From Rhodocollybia butyracea (taxonomy: Eukaryota > Basidiomycota > Agaricomycetes > Agaricales > Omphalotaceae), in the NCBI GenBank assembly GCA_015501585.1, contig JADNRY010000002.1, positions 558,001-622,000 of the forward strand: a DNA stretch of 64,000 bases, in the 5' to 3' direction. The notes beneath the pieces were generated by a model that saw only the letters and a program-made list of their open reading frames with translations, was not told where the DNA came from and made no database searches. The translations under genes were made by a program, and so were the position numbers. Each line of letters starts with the position of its first letter. The stretch's first letter is position 1. Shown piece by piece: positions 54,681 to 64,000 of the stretch.

Positions 54681-55479
54681 AGGGCACGGGCCGTTTCACC
54701 GATAATCATAGATGTAAACAAAAAACCAAACATGAAACAAACATCAGCCCTTTACCCTAGACATCTGGCACAATTTGACTGCAAGGGGTCAGTGATGTGA
54801 CTACATTAGTAACAGGCTGTAACAGTGTGATTTTTATGTGACTAACACTCTTTTGTAACTCTCAATTGAAAACACATAGTGATTGAATTCATGCCATCCA
54901 ATTCAGGCAATTCTACATCCAATGAAGAACTCAATGATGACCTATTCATGCAATATGATGATCTCTTTGAACATTTTGACTTGATCCTGACCCCCAGTGA
55001 GAATCGACCATGGGGAGAGCCGGAACTAACTGGAAATAGATGGAGGTATACGGAAATTTGTGGAAGAATCTGGAATGAGACCTGGCCCGTAAATGTAATT
55101 GCGCCAATTTTGCCTTTTTTTACACAAGATGCAGAAGATCTTGATCCGTTCCACCAACTTATAAGTTGTTCTCTCTATTTTAGTTTGACTAACCAGTTTC
55201 TTGAACTATTCTGTCACAAATTGTCATCCAAGTTGTTCGGTAATACTCAAGAAGGCATTGCCCCAAAATTTTGGCCCCCAGCATATCAGTCACTTGTTTT
55301 TTTGGGGATCTCCCACACCTATTCTCTCTTTCGTACCACCACCACCTGGATCCTCTCTCCTGGTCAGTCCCTTGCTGTCTCCTCATTGTTCTCTGGCGTC
55401 ATGCCATTGTTCTCTCATGCCCGCCAATCTTGGCTTCAGCTCCTTCCCAAAGATGAGTTCGTCTAGCTATTGAAAATAT

Positions 55480-55720
55480 TGAAGGCTTTACTATCTAATT
55501 TGACACATCTTTACGCGTCAGGAAAGGCCTTTTGATTAAAACTGGTTGTATGCTGAGCTTGGAGATAGAAGAGTGGATTCAGTGAGTTCTTAGGATCAGT
55601 TTTGGTGTGATACGTCTCTGATGGTTATTTGTTTACAGTCTACAAGCGCATTCATGACCCCAATACACCTTGTGTGACACCAATGGCTATATTGTCTTCC
55701 AATGGGCCGACTCTCGTGTG
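55480..55720 (+). pseudogene. Exon-like gene fragment inside element A
   Basis: Two coding-like pieces are separated by a plausible 60-bp intron (GTGAGT near 55581, acceptor CAG near 55640). The first reads GKGLLIKTGCMLSLEIEEWI; the second reads YKRIHDPN and, after a 1-nt shift, DTNGYIVFQWADSR, followed by another GTGAGT donor. I do not recognise the parent gene. Ending in splice-like sites and a frameshift, it resembles a captured, non-functional fragment. Confidence 0.3.
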
Positions 55721-55801
55721 AGTACTATGAATCTCTCAATCTGACTATACTTAGAATTGAATTTGAGCTGTATTCTTCAAGGAGGTTGGATGCAGACAAG
55801 G

Positions 55802-55850
55802 AGGCATAGCAGCAGCAGCAGTAGTAGTAGTAGTAGTAGTAGTAGTGTTA
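55802..55850. repeat. AGC/AGT trinucleotide microsatellite
   Basis: About four AGC units run directly into about ten AGT units, then an imperfect tail (GTTATGTAGTAGTTG). The Leu-rich open frame seen on the minus strand here is only a translation of this repeat. Confidence 0.85.
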
Positions 55851-56099
55851 TGTAGTAGTTGTAGTAGTGTGTAGCATAGTACTGCAATAGTAACCGTATT
55901 ACCCAGATACCCAGATAATCCCAGATGTTTCCAGATATCACCAGAAAAATTGTTTGTATGCGATTGGAATTTCCATACCAGTCTGTAATAACGGTAATAA
56001 TCTGGACGATATTTGGCAGTGATCTGGAAATTTCCAGATTGCCATATATTCCTGGCTGTGCCCAGCTAATCCCATCATCGATTCTCACTGGGCCTGACC

Positions 56100-57131
56100 C
56101 CCAGTGAAAACCCACACCGGCTTTAGCTGACATGTGCCGACAAGTGCTGGCAATATCTGGGTTGAGCTGAGATTATCCGACTTCCCAGATAATCCCAGAA
56201 TTTGGCTGTTTCCTATGTTGTGGTCTAGGCTGGTCTGGGCATATCTGACTGAAAGTGACACCAGAAATGAAAATTCAGTTTTTTATTCAATTGGGTTTCT
56301 CTGGGATCCTCTGGGCTTAGCTGCATAATACTTACAATGTGGATGGTACAGTCTGGGATGGTCTGGGATGGTCTGAGTGAATTATATTGAATTATCAGCT
56401 ACTTAAAACAACATACAAACAACATACAAACTACATATACATCAAACTAATGACCAAGAAACATACAGCAGTATGAGAAATAAGGCCACAATAGCTGAAA
56501 AGATTGTTCAGTTGACTATTTCAAAAGGTTGAGATAGCCCACCTTTGGAACATACAGGAATTAATGAAAGTAGTCGAGTGCGGCATACCGGCTATGAGGT
56601 TGACAGACTAAAAATAATAGCTCAATAAATTATTGAAGAAAAGGCTGAGATATCTCACCTTGGGAATGGCCCAGCCCAATGAATCCATCCTCAAGTCTCT
56701 ACTATCTAGTCTAGAGTGGGTTGAGGAGTTGCTGAAGCTTTGAATTGGCTTTGAAGAACAAATCTTGAGAATAGATAGTGACAGTAGACAGGAAGAGAAC
56801 GAAAGAACAATGTAAGAAAATTTTCAAAATATTAAAACTTATTATAATGTCACATGCTAAGCCAGACAGCAGCATTCATAACTTCATAAATGATGATAAT
56901 TTCATGAAGTTGAAAGGTTGGAAGTATGAGTGCCAAACTCACACTGAGCAGCACTAAGCTCGAACTTAGAGAAATTTCACACCAATAGATTTGGAAGTGT
57001 AACATGAAAAAAAATTGAAAAAAATCTACTCTGCATTTTGGCAAGCTGTACCCAGCTATACCCAGACAGACTTGGACCTAGTTGGATATGCCAGATCAAC
57101 CCAGACCAACTCAGTGGGGCTTTTCACTGGG
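56100..57131. mobile_element. Element B, 1.03 kb, related to element A
   Basis: The left end starts CCCAGTGAAAACCC and the right end is GGGGCTTTTCACTGGG, inverted repeats of about 14 bp with one mismatch. It is flanked by CCTGACC at 56093-56099 and 57132-57138. The terminal CCCAGTGA is shared with element A, and both are full of CCCAGA/TCTGG sub-motifs, so A and B belong to one family. No coding region was recognised; the AT-rich middle is featureless. Confidence 0.6.
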
Positions 57132-59697
57132 CCTGACCATGAATCCTTTGAACCCAAAAACCTTAGCAATCTTGCAGATGACGAGCCCGATAATTGTATG
57201 GATGAGTTGTCAGATGAAGAATGGACAAGTGAACCTGTAAATCCTGTCATTATTATGCACCACCTCCAACAGAAAGCACAATGGGAAACATCAGGAAACT
57301 CTAAACTATCTGCTGTTCATGCTGTTCTCCAATCAATGCAGGATCATGATATGGACCTTCCACTCTTCCTTGATGCACTGTCCTATGGTGATTCTGAATG
57401 CCATTCTGATCCCAGATGTGCATATGCACAACAGTCCTTAACACTCAGTGATGAGTTGCCAAAAATTCTACATGTATGGCACAAACCTTCCTGTGGTTCA
57501 GTGCACAACCTTTGGGTGCTAAACTTGCCATGCAAGCATTTGCAAAAGAGTGTGTTTCTGAGTTGATCAATAGGGAGTTGCAGCAGTCCGCCCCTATTTT
57601 CCTGTCAGATCCAGAAGACACCTCAGAGGAGAAGCTTCTTGGAACAAGCTTTTGTTTGCTGAAGGAACCTGTGCGGGAATCCAACGAGACTCTCTGGACT
57701 TTGCTACAGAAGGCTGCATATACAACCAAGCAGAAAAGGCGTAACAAGGATCCTGACATGGTAAGTGAAATGTTTGTATTCTATATCTACTATGCTTATT
57801 TGCTCACTTGTGTAGGTTGTTTTCAGTATCATTTCACAACTTCAATACACATGCTCTTCACATTGAGGCTGATTTGCAAAGCTTTGGGCCATCTATTTGA
57901 AGTCATGTGGACTCTCTGCTCATGCATTTAATGCTATGCATGCACTCAGTATATGCATGAGCCATTGATAGTCTTTGAATGCATTTGTAGTTCTCTCAAA
58001 TAGAGCTATGACAAAAATGTGCAGCTTTTTGGAACAAGAGTCTCTAACATTGGACATGACAACCTCAATGTACCAATTTGTGTATTCTCACAGCATCTTC
58101 ATAATCAGAGCCATTTTGTCAGTGCTACAGCTTGGACTGTTTGGGTTCTTCCAAAACATGTTACACTTCCTCATGATATCAACTGTCAATACCAGGAACA
58201 TTTTCATGCACACTCCAATACACTGTTTGACTTGGAGCCTATTATTTTTGGTGAGCTGGAAAAAGATGATCAAATTTTCAACCAGAATATAGACATTGTG
58301 CTTCATATTCTCCTTGACTCTCCCAAGTTTGCAGAGTACTCTGAAAAACACAAGAATGATCCAGCCTTTACTCCTCTCTCCTTGGTTTTCCAGCTTGACA
58401 CTGGTCCAGATGGTATAGTTGAAGGATATATTGGTCCAACTCTTGACCAAGAGGAAGCAAGTTATGATGGCACACTCAAAGTCATTATGTTCATCTTGTG
58501 TTTGCTTTACCTTCAGAGTATCAAAGAGCAACAAACTACAGGTCTTCAAAGGTTCATTGTTTGGCTTGGGGACCAACTCACTGCTGACTGCCTTCATGGA
58601 TTATGGTGTCAGCGTCACAAAGACCATAATTCATTTGATCATCTTGATTGGATGGTCCCTTTATTTAGTTGGTTCTATCTCACCATGGCCTTTGCAAACT
58701 CCCTTTGCAATATCTAGGCAATTCTGCCATCATTGGATCACTGAAACATACTTTCAATGTTCTGAAGTGCAAAGGTTTGACTTCAACTGCTACAAAGGGA
58801 CCATTTTGGCATCATCTTGATGAGGCAATATACCATGTCAGTGAAGCCCACTTCCTTGCATCATGGTTAGCAGTTGCAAAACTTTCAAAACTCTCGGATC
58901 TCACTACATTGTCCCCAATACAACTCTGTAGACTTGCTGTTAAATTGATCAATGAACACGCTTCAGCTACTGCAATACATAACCTCACCAAACATCATCT
59001 GAAAGACAGACAAGACCCACAGTTAGTCCAATGGATTATGTGGAATAAAGCCGTCCTTCTATATCTTGATCTTTGTACCACCGTTTGGAAAGGAGATGTT
59101 GGACAGATGGAGAATCTACTTCCTACATTGCTGTTTTGATTTGTTGGCTGGGGGAATACAAATTACTCAGCTGAAACCTTCAACCTTCTACAAGGCCTTC
59201 ATCAAGAATGGCCACCAGAGATCAGGTAAGTAATACTTGTTCTGAGCATGGACTGACTGTATATTGACTATGGTTATGGTAGAACACATATCTGAAAATG
59301 GTGCTGGATATTCACCCAAAGTGGCAAACCAAATTCCTTTCTTGCCTTTGACCTTGGCCAGGAGCATAATGTCCAGGATGTCAAAGTCAGTTACCAATCG
59401 AGTGGCCCTGGGGCCACTATAGAATACACAGGACAAATATCCCCTGGAATTCCTATGTTCAATCATGTGTGCAGAAACATTGAAACACAAATTGGAAGTG
59501 TATTGCATGGAGCCAGACATGGATCACCTGATAAAACCACAGATGTTCAAGAGTTGCTCAGCCATTATCATACAGCCAATGATCTTCATGTATATAGCCC
59601 TGGGAGGTATAGTTTGGGCAAAAATGCTTCAAAAGATGTCATTATCATTGGTGCTATGAATGCTGAAAGAAAGGCAGAGGAATGGTTTACTCGGAGA

Positions 59698-60323
59698 TAG
59701 AGATGTCCACAAGTCCAAGTCTTCACAAGTACTCGCAGGTAAGATCTGTGGGAAAACCTGCAAGTATGTGACTCGCGGATCCCAGGATCCGTTTCCCACA
59801 GGTCAGGCGTGGGTCACAAGTCAGACATTTGCAATTTTTGGTTGACTTGTGCAAGCAATATGAACTCATATATTTGTTGTTGGTGATCAAAACTTACAGT
59901 AATTAATAGTATCATATTTATTATAGTACTTATCAAGTACTGCCACACATGTTTGAGATTGTAGACAGCTCACAGCGACTGAGCACTTATTTTAGCGCCC
60001 AATCGCTGTAGGCTGTCTACAATCCAAAGCCTAACTGTCAGTACATTTTTACTTCATACCATAGTATGAAATTGGTGTAACAAGTAAAGTACAGGTTTTT
60101 AATAGCATTGTACACTGTACAATCACTGTATGCAAGTAAATAATGGTAAATACTTGTGAATATAGCTGTAACTACTTGATTAGTGTGCAGATCCACAAGT
60201 ACTTGTGAGTCAGTGACCCGTTTCCCACGAGTCAGCCATGGGTCACGAGTCAGGCCTTTTAGGCCACAAGTACTTGTGCTCCAGATCCAAGTATACTTGG
60301 ATCCGGACTCGTGGACATCTCTA
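59698..60323. mobile_element. hAT-type MITE with 8-bp target duplication
   Basis: The element begins TAGAGATGTCCAC and ends GTGGACATCTCTA, and is flanked by the 8-bp direct repeat CTCGGAGA at 59690-59697 and 60324-60331. Inverted similarity continues for about 19 bp. An 8-bp duplication and TAGAGATG-type ends are typical of hAT transposons. Sub-terminal AAGTACTTG motifs recur, and a central hairpin pairs about 59957-59978 with 60004-60026. It has no coding capacity. It is inserted about 12 codons before the stop of the DUF6589-like relic. Confidence 0.82.
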
Positions 60324-60779
60324 CTCGGAGAACACTTACACAAAGCACTGAAGAAGATTGGACAGATATGAAACCACTATAATTATTCTTTTGTAGTATT
60401 GTGAATAAATGAATAGTATGAGGTTGATTGAAAATTTGAGGAAGGTATTGTAGGAGTACCGGAACGGTGTATGGATGGATTACAGAGAGGGTTGCTAGTG
60501 ATATATGGGTTCAAATGGGAAGGAGAGGGTGTTGTATGGGTAGTAAGTGCAGCATATGCAGGACTTGGAAAAGATGGGGTTGGCCAGTGTGCATAAGGGT
60601 TGAAAGGTAGTGGAACCATAGGAGAAGGTTGTATAGGAGCATTTTTGATTCCAGCAGGATACACCATGAATGAGTGGATATGATTGCAGTTATGAGGAGA
60701 GAGCAGTTCAGTCACCCACATATTTGGTCTTATTAGTCTGCACTTTTGTTACATTGACCTTACTAAAAAGACCCAAAAA

Positions 60780-60905
60780 CCTAGGCAAAACCCAGGCAGC
60801 TAGGTCATGACCTTGGGATTTAGGTCATGACCTGGGAATTAGGTCATGACCTGGGAATTAGGTCATGACCTAAAAAATTGGTCATGACCTAGGTCAGGTT
60901 GGTCT
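60780..60905. repeat. Array of AGGTCATGACCT palindromes (outer, left arm)
   Basis: At least five copies of the 12-bp palindrome, some with single changes, spaced by about 21 bp with linkers such as GGGAATT. The mirrored array lies at about 62850-62930 in the right arm. Confidence 0.75.
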
Positions 60906-60939
60906 TTTCCTGGGGTTGGTAGGTCATGGCCTGGGGTGA

Positions 60940-61095
60940 GATAGGATATGGCCTAGGTGGGGCAGGGCATGGTCTAGATGAGGGAGGGGATGGTCTAGAT
61001 GAGGGAGGGGATGGTCTAGGTGAGGGAGGGGATGGTCTAGGAGGGGGAGGGTATAGTCTAGGAGGAGGAGGTTATGGTCTAGGAGGGGGATATAT
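60940..61095. repeat. G-rich tandem array in the left foldback arm
   Basis: About seven degenerate units of roughly 20-24 bp containing GGTCTAG and GAGGGAGGGGAT. The right arm (about 62740-62800) holds only about three units. It yields a Gly-rich open frame that is not a protein gene. Confidence 0.7.
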
Positions 61096-61309
61096 AGTTA
61101 GTTTAAGAGGTGTAGGGTGAGAGTGGAGGATGGTGAGATAGAGAATATAAGCAAGAATGAAATATCATAGAATCATGACAAGAAATGTGTAGTAACATAT
61201 TGGGATTATTGGGATTTTTTACATATCTGTAGATTATGACAAGATCAAGCTAAGTCACAGTGCCCTGTTCTGGGTTGTCAGGCAAGAATGTGACTTACCT
61301 GACCTAGCT

Positions 61310-61495
61310 GATTCAGGTCATGACCTGGGTGAACTAGGTCATGATCTGGGTGAACTAGGTCATGACCTGGGTGAACTAGATCATGACCTGGGTGAACTAG
61401 GTCATGACCTACCTGACCTAGGTCATGACCTGGGTGAACTAGGTCATGACCTGGGTGGACTAGGTCATGACCTACCTGGCCTAAGTCATGACCCA
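61310..61495. repeat. 21-bp tandem repeat with AGGTCATGACCT core (inner, left arm)
   Basis: About eight units of AGGTCATGACCTGGGTGAACT or close variants. The mirrored array is at about 62350-62545. The 21-bp period gives a 7-residue periodic translation (HPGHDLV) on one strand in each arm, which is an artefact. Confidence 0.8.
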
Positions 61496-63375
61496 AGCCA
61501 ATTTAAAAATTACTAAATTAAGAAATTTTTCCATTTTTGCAGTGGATGAGGTCAAAGCTGTTTTTATTACCAAATAAGGCAATTTTCAAACACCTTAACC
61601 GGTTTTATGTTTTTTTAATAGAGTTAGATACATTTGGAAATTTTTATAAATTACTATATTAGGCAATTTTATTTCAATAGACTTTTATTTCTTAATTAGG
61701 CAATTTCAAAACTTTTGCAGTGGATGAGGCCAAAGCTGTTTTCATTGCCTAATTGAGAAGTGACAAATTTGCAGTGGATGAGGTCAAAGCTGATTTCATT
61801 ACTTATTTGAAAAATGAAAAATCTTTTGCAGTGGATGAGGTCAAAGCTGTTTTCACTACCCAATTAAGAAATGACAAAACTGAACACACAAACTGTGTAA
61901 ACTCTTTTCCTAAGGACAATAGCTTGTGGTAGACATCCAGACCTTTTGTTTATACACAGAATAGGTTGCTCACCTAAAATGAAGCCAATCCTGTGGTGGG
62001 AAGGGGCTGGATTGCAAAATATTTTTTGGATAACCTTTGATTGTAGTGGATGAGGCCAAAGCTGTATGCCCATAAAAGGAAAATTTGTCACTTCTCAATT
62101 AGGCAATGAAAACAGCTTTGGCCTCATCCACTGCAAAAGTTTTGAAATTGCCTAATTAAGAAATAAAAGTCTATTGAAATAAAATTGCCTAATATAGTAA
62201 TTTATAAAAATTTCCAAATGTATCTAACTCTATTAAAAAAACATAAAACCGGTTAAGGTGTTTGAAAATTGCCTTATTTGGTAATAAAAACAGCTTTGAC
62301 CTCATCCACTGCAAAAATGGAAAAATTTCCTAATTTAGTAATTTTTAAATTGGCTTGGGTCATGACTTAGGCCAGGTAGGTCATGACCTAGTTCATCCAG
62401 ATCATGACCTAGGTCAAGTAGGTCATGACCTAGTTCACCCAGGTCATGACCTAGGTCAGGTAGGTCATGACCTAGTTCACCCAGGTCATGACCTAGGTCA
62501 AGTAGGTCATGACCTGAATCAGCTAGGTCAGGTAAGTCACATTCTTGCCTGACAATCCAGACCAGGGCACTGTGACTTAGCTTGATCTTGTCATAATCTA
62601 CAGATATGTAAAAAATCCCAATAATCCCAATATGTTACTACACATTTCTTGTCATGATTCTATGATATTTCATTCTTGCTTATATTCTCTATCTCACCAT
62701 CCTCCACTCTCACCCTACACCTCTTAAACTAACTATATATCCCCCTCCTAGACCATCCCCTCCCTCACCTAGACCATGCCCTGCCCCACCTAGGCCATAT
62801 CCTATCTCACCCCAGGCCATGACCTACCAACCCCAGGAAAAGACCAACCTGACCTAGGTCATGACCAATTTTTTAGGTCATGACCTAATTCCCAAGTCAT
62901 GACCTAAATCCCAAGGTCATGACCTAGCTGCCTGGGTTTTGCCTAGGTTTTTGGGTCTTTTTAGTAAGGTCAATGTAACAAAAGTGCAGACTAATAAGAC
63001 CAAATATGTGGTTGCCTGAAGTGGAGAGAGAGGAGTTTGGAAAGTAGGAGGCTGTGGAAGAGGTTGAGGTTGAGGCCGATGCTGAGAAATGATTGGGTTT
63101 ATTGAACCTGGAAGAGTAGGCAAAGGCATTTGAGGTGTAGGTGGATCAGGTTTCTTTGAAGGATGACCATGCCATTTAGGTGTAGCTTTGTCCAAAGCTA
63201 AGCAAACTTTTTCTGCAGTTTTTTTATGTGTGACTTCAGCCTTATGCTCAGCTAGTGCTACTGCTTTTTCCTCTCTAGCCTTTTGTGCTATGTCAGCATG
63301 GATTTTACAAGCCTCCTCCTTGGCTTGTGCTTCTTCAGCACATTTGGCTTCTCTTGCCAACTTAAGAGTGTTCAC

Positions 63376-64000
63376 CCTATGCTGTACTGATAATGCAATA
63401 TAGGGTGAATGTAGCTATAGCCTGCATTACAATTCAGGGCAGGCCCAGCCATAACAGCAAAGTGAGCTCACATTGCAATGTGGCATATGTCACAGCCAGG
63501 CTTTTGCAAAATTACTGGATTAGGGAATTTTTTGCTCTGTGTAACATAGAGCTTGGTTTGCATGTCACATCACATCTGTTTTAGCTAAATTTGGAAATAA
63601 AAAAGTTGCTATATTGAGCTATAGCTAAAGTGCCAGTGCCAGTGCACATTGATCTGGTCATGTGATTGGTGGATTGCAGTTCCCACCTTCCAAAAAATCA
63701 GTGATTTATGGGCCATTTCTAGAGTGGTAGCAAGCCCAAAAATGGCTATAGGTAATGTATTAATATTTGAGCACTGTACCTTGGCCCATGGGGTGCTGTA
63801 ATGGGTTGAGTTGAATGAAAAGATTTAGATTATCTTTGGTCAAAGCTGTACATCACTGCCTAATTTGGAATGCTAGCAAAGCAGCCAAAAAGCCTGCTTG
63901 TACAGCAGATATTCTTGCTAATAAGGATGTACATAGTGTCTTTAGATGTATAATAGGTCCCTAAAGCAAAATTACAGCCATAGCTCCGGTCAAAGCTGTT
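63376..64000. other. Gene-free repeat-like end of the window
   Basis: No supported gene. A small inverted repeat (TTCACCCTAT ... ATAGGGTGAA) at about 63371-63409 brackets a 19-bp loop and could be the end of another element. Two short stretches, near 63838-63865 and 63988-64000, repeat the GGTCAAAGCTGT unit of the foldback element. Confidence 0.35.

Larger units (their letters stand above)
54993..56092. mobile_element. Element A, 1.1 kb, 15-bp TIRs, 7-bp direct repeats
   Basis: The ends are perfect 15-bp inverted repeats (CCCAGTGAGAATCGA at 54993 and its complement ending at 56092), flanked on both sides by CCTGACC (54986-54992 and 56093-56099). The right third is rich in CCCAGA/CTGG motifs and contains a TAG/AGC trinucleotide run at about 55802-55850. 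No transposase was recognised. The interior carries what looks like a captured gene fragment with an intron (55480-55720). Confidence 0.65.
54879..60382 (+). pseudogene. Decayed DUF6589-like gene split by three insertions
   Basis: A coding relic in three parts: 54879-54992, 57132-59697 and 60324-60382. The translated pieces resemble, from memory, the DUF6589 family of repetitive Agaricomycete proteins: SLPKFLDALSYGD-like text, QPLGAKLAMQAFAKECV, HDNLNVPICVFSQHLHNQSH, GDQLTADCLHGLW, DHNSFDHLDWMVPLFSWF, KGPFWHHLDEA, MWNKAVLLYLDL, VGQMENLLPTLLFRFAGGGN-like text and LLQGLHQEWPPEI. The frame is broken by several indels (about 57480, 58030, 58710) and by in-frame stops around 57850-57970, so it is not functional. 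At least one intron is kept (donor near 57761). Splicing out the element 59698-60323 restores a reading to a stop at 60380-60382. The family name is a recollection, not a search result. Confidence 0.6.
60721..63006. mobile_element. 2.28-kb foldback element with palindromic satellite arms
   Basis: The element spans 60723-63004 and is flanked by TA. It is nearly all inverted repeat: the left arm (60723 to about 61770) pairs with the right arm (about 62081 to 63004), leaving a loop of about 300 bp. Arms begin TTTGGTCTTATTAGTCTGC and contain two arrays of the palindrome AGGTCATGACCT, a G-rich GGTCTAGATGAGGGAGG tandem array (more units in the left arm, which explains the length difference), and an AT-rich part with GTGGATGAGGTCAAAGCTG units. 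No transposase is encoded. Confidence 0.8.
60383..63375 (-). pseudogene. Pro-rich, coiled-coil-type ORF split by the foldback element
   Basis: Two open pieces on the minus strand, 63012-63375 and 60383-60720, flank the foldback element. The first is Ala/Glu/Lys-rich and likely helical (AREAKCAEEAQAKEEACK), then Pro-rich (KPDPPTPQMPLP). The second continues as Pro/Ser-rich text (PLPFNPYAHWPTPSFPSP) to a stop at 60383. After excision the two do not join in one frame without a 1-nt shift or intron. The stop abuts the stop of the DUF6589-like relic. No family was recognised. It may be the second gene of the same old repeat. Confidence 0.35.

Noticed and set aside
54879..55466. 195-residue open frame as a single gene
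   Set aside because: Its first 38 codons belong to the DUF6589-like relic and the rest lies in element A beyond the insertion point at 54993, so it is a chimera created by insertion.
55777..56133. Leu-rich open frame on the minus strand
   Set aside because: It translates the AGC/AGT microsatellite and the CCAGA-rich end of element A.
61278..61496. Open frame with 7-residue repeats (HPGHDLV) on the minus strand
   Set aside because: It is the translation of the 21-bp tandem repeat in the foldback arm; the mirrored array at 62355-62552 gives the same text. No start context or other protein feature.
60780..62940. AGGTCATGACCT as a nuclear hormone receptor response element
   Set aside because: The sequence equals the palindromic AGGTCA half-site pair of animal receptors, but fungi lack such receptors and the sites occur only as part of a repeat array.

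Overview
The window looks like nuclear DNA of a basidiomycete, most likely an Agaricomycete mushroom. The evidence is very short introns (mostly 47-60 bp), many exons per gene, tightly packed genes on both strands, a NACHT gene of the type abundant in mushrooms, and decayed mushroom-type repeats. All gene models were spliced by hand from reading frame and family conservation. About 134 introns were placed; seven appear to use GC instead of GT donors.

Region 1 (1-11.5 kb) is housekeeping: the 3' end of a MAP kinase, a glycogen debranching enzyme, the mRNA-decay factor PAT1 and a makorin-type RING E3 ligase. Region 2 (11.7-19.6 kb) is an accessory island: a small secreted protein, a GMC oxidoreductase with three GC-AG introns, a DNA element with near-perfect 194-bp inverted repeats, a secreted protein made of two tandem modules, and the relic of a second GMC gene.

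Region 3 (19.6-53.8 kb) is again dense. It holds SAGA subunits HFI1/TADA1 and SGF73 (Ataxin-7-like), DPB11/Rad4-like BRCT protein, ribosome-biogenesis GTPase BMS1, a NACHT NTPase, an EF-hand MscS channel, a 31-exon ABCC (MRP/YCF1-type) transporter, guanylate kinase, an STK32/YANK-type kinase, a purine phosphoribosyltransferase, a mitoferrin-type carrier, V-ATPase subunit d and the Hsp110 SSE1. BMS1 and guanylate kinase each carry one apparent 1-nt frameshift in otherwise conserved coding sequence. Both proteins are essential in yeast, so residual assembly indels are at least as likely as real mutations.

Region 4 (53.9-64 kb) is a nest of mobile DNA. It contains a TA-flanked MITE, two related elements sharing three copies of a 7-bp direct repeat, a decayed DUF6589-like gene into which they inserted, a hAT-type MITE with an 8-bp target duplication near that gene's 3' end, and a 2.28-kb foldback element that splits another open frame. 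The foldback is built of arms rich in the 12-bp palindrome AGGTCATGACCT.

No tRNA, rRNA or CRISPR array was recognised. The most unusual points are the GC-AG intron cluster, the duplicated secreted-protein module whose introns are at least as conserved as its exons, and the layered insertions at the right end.
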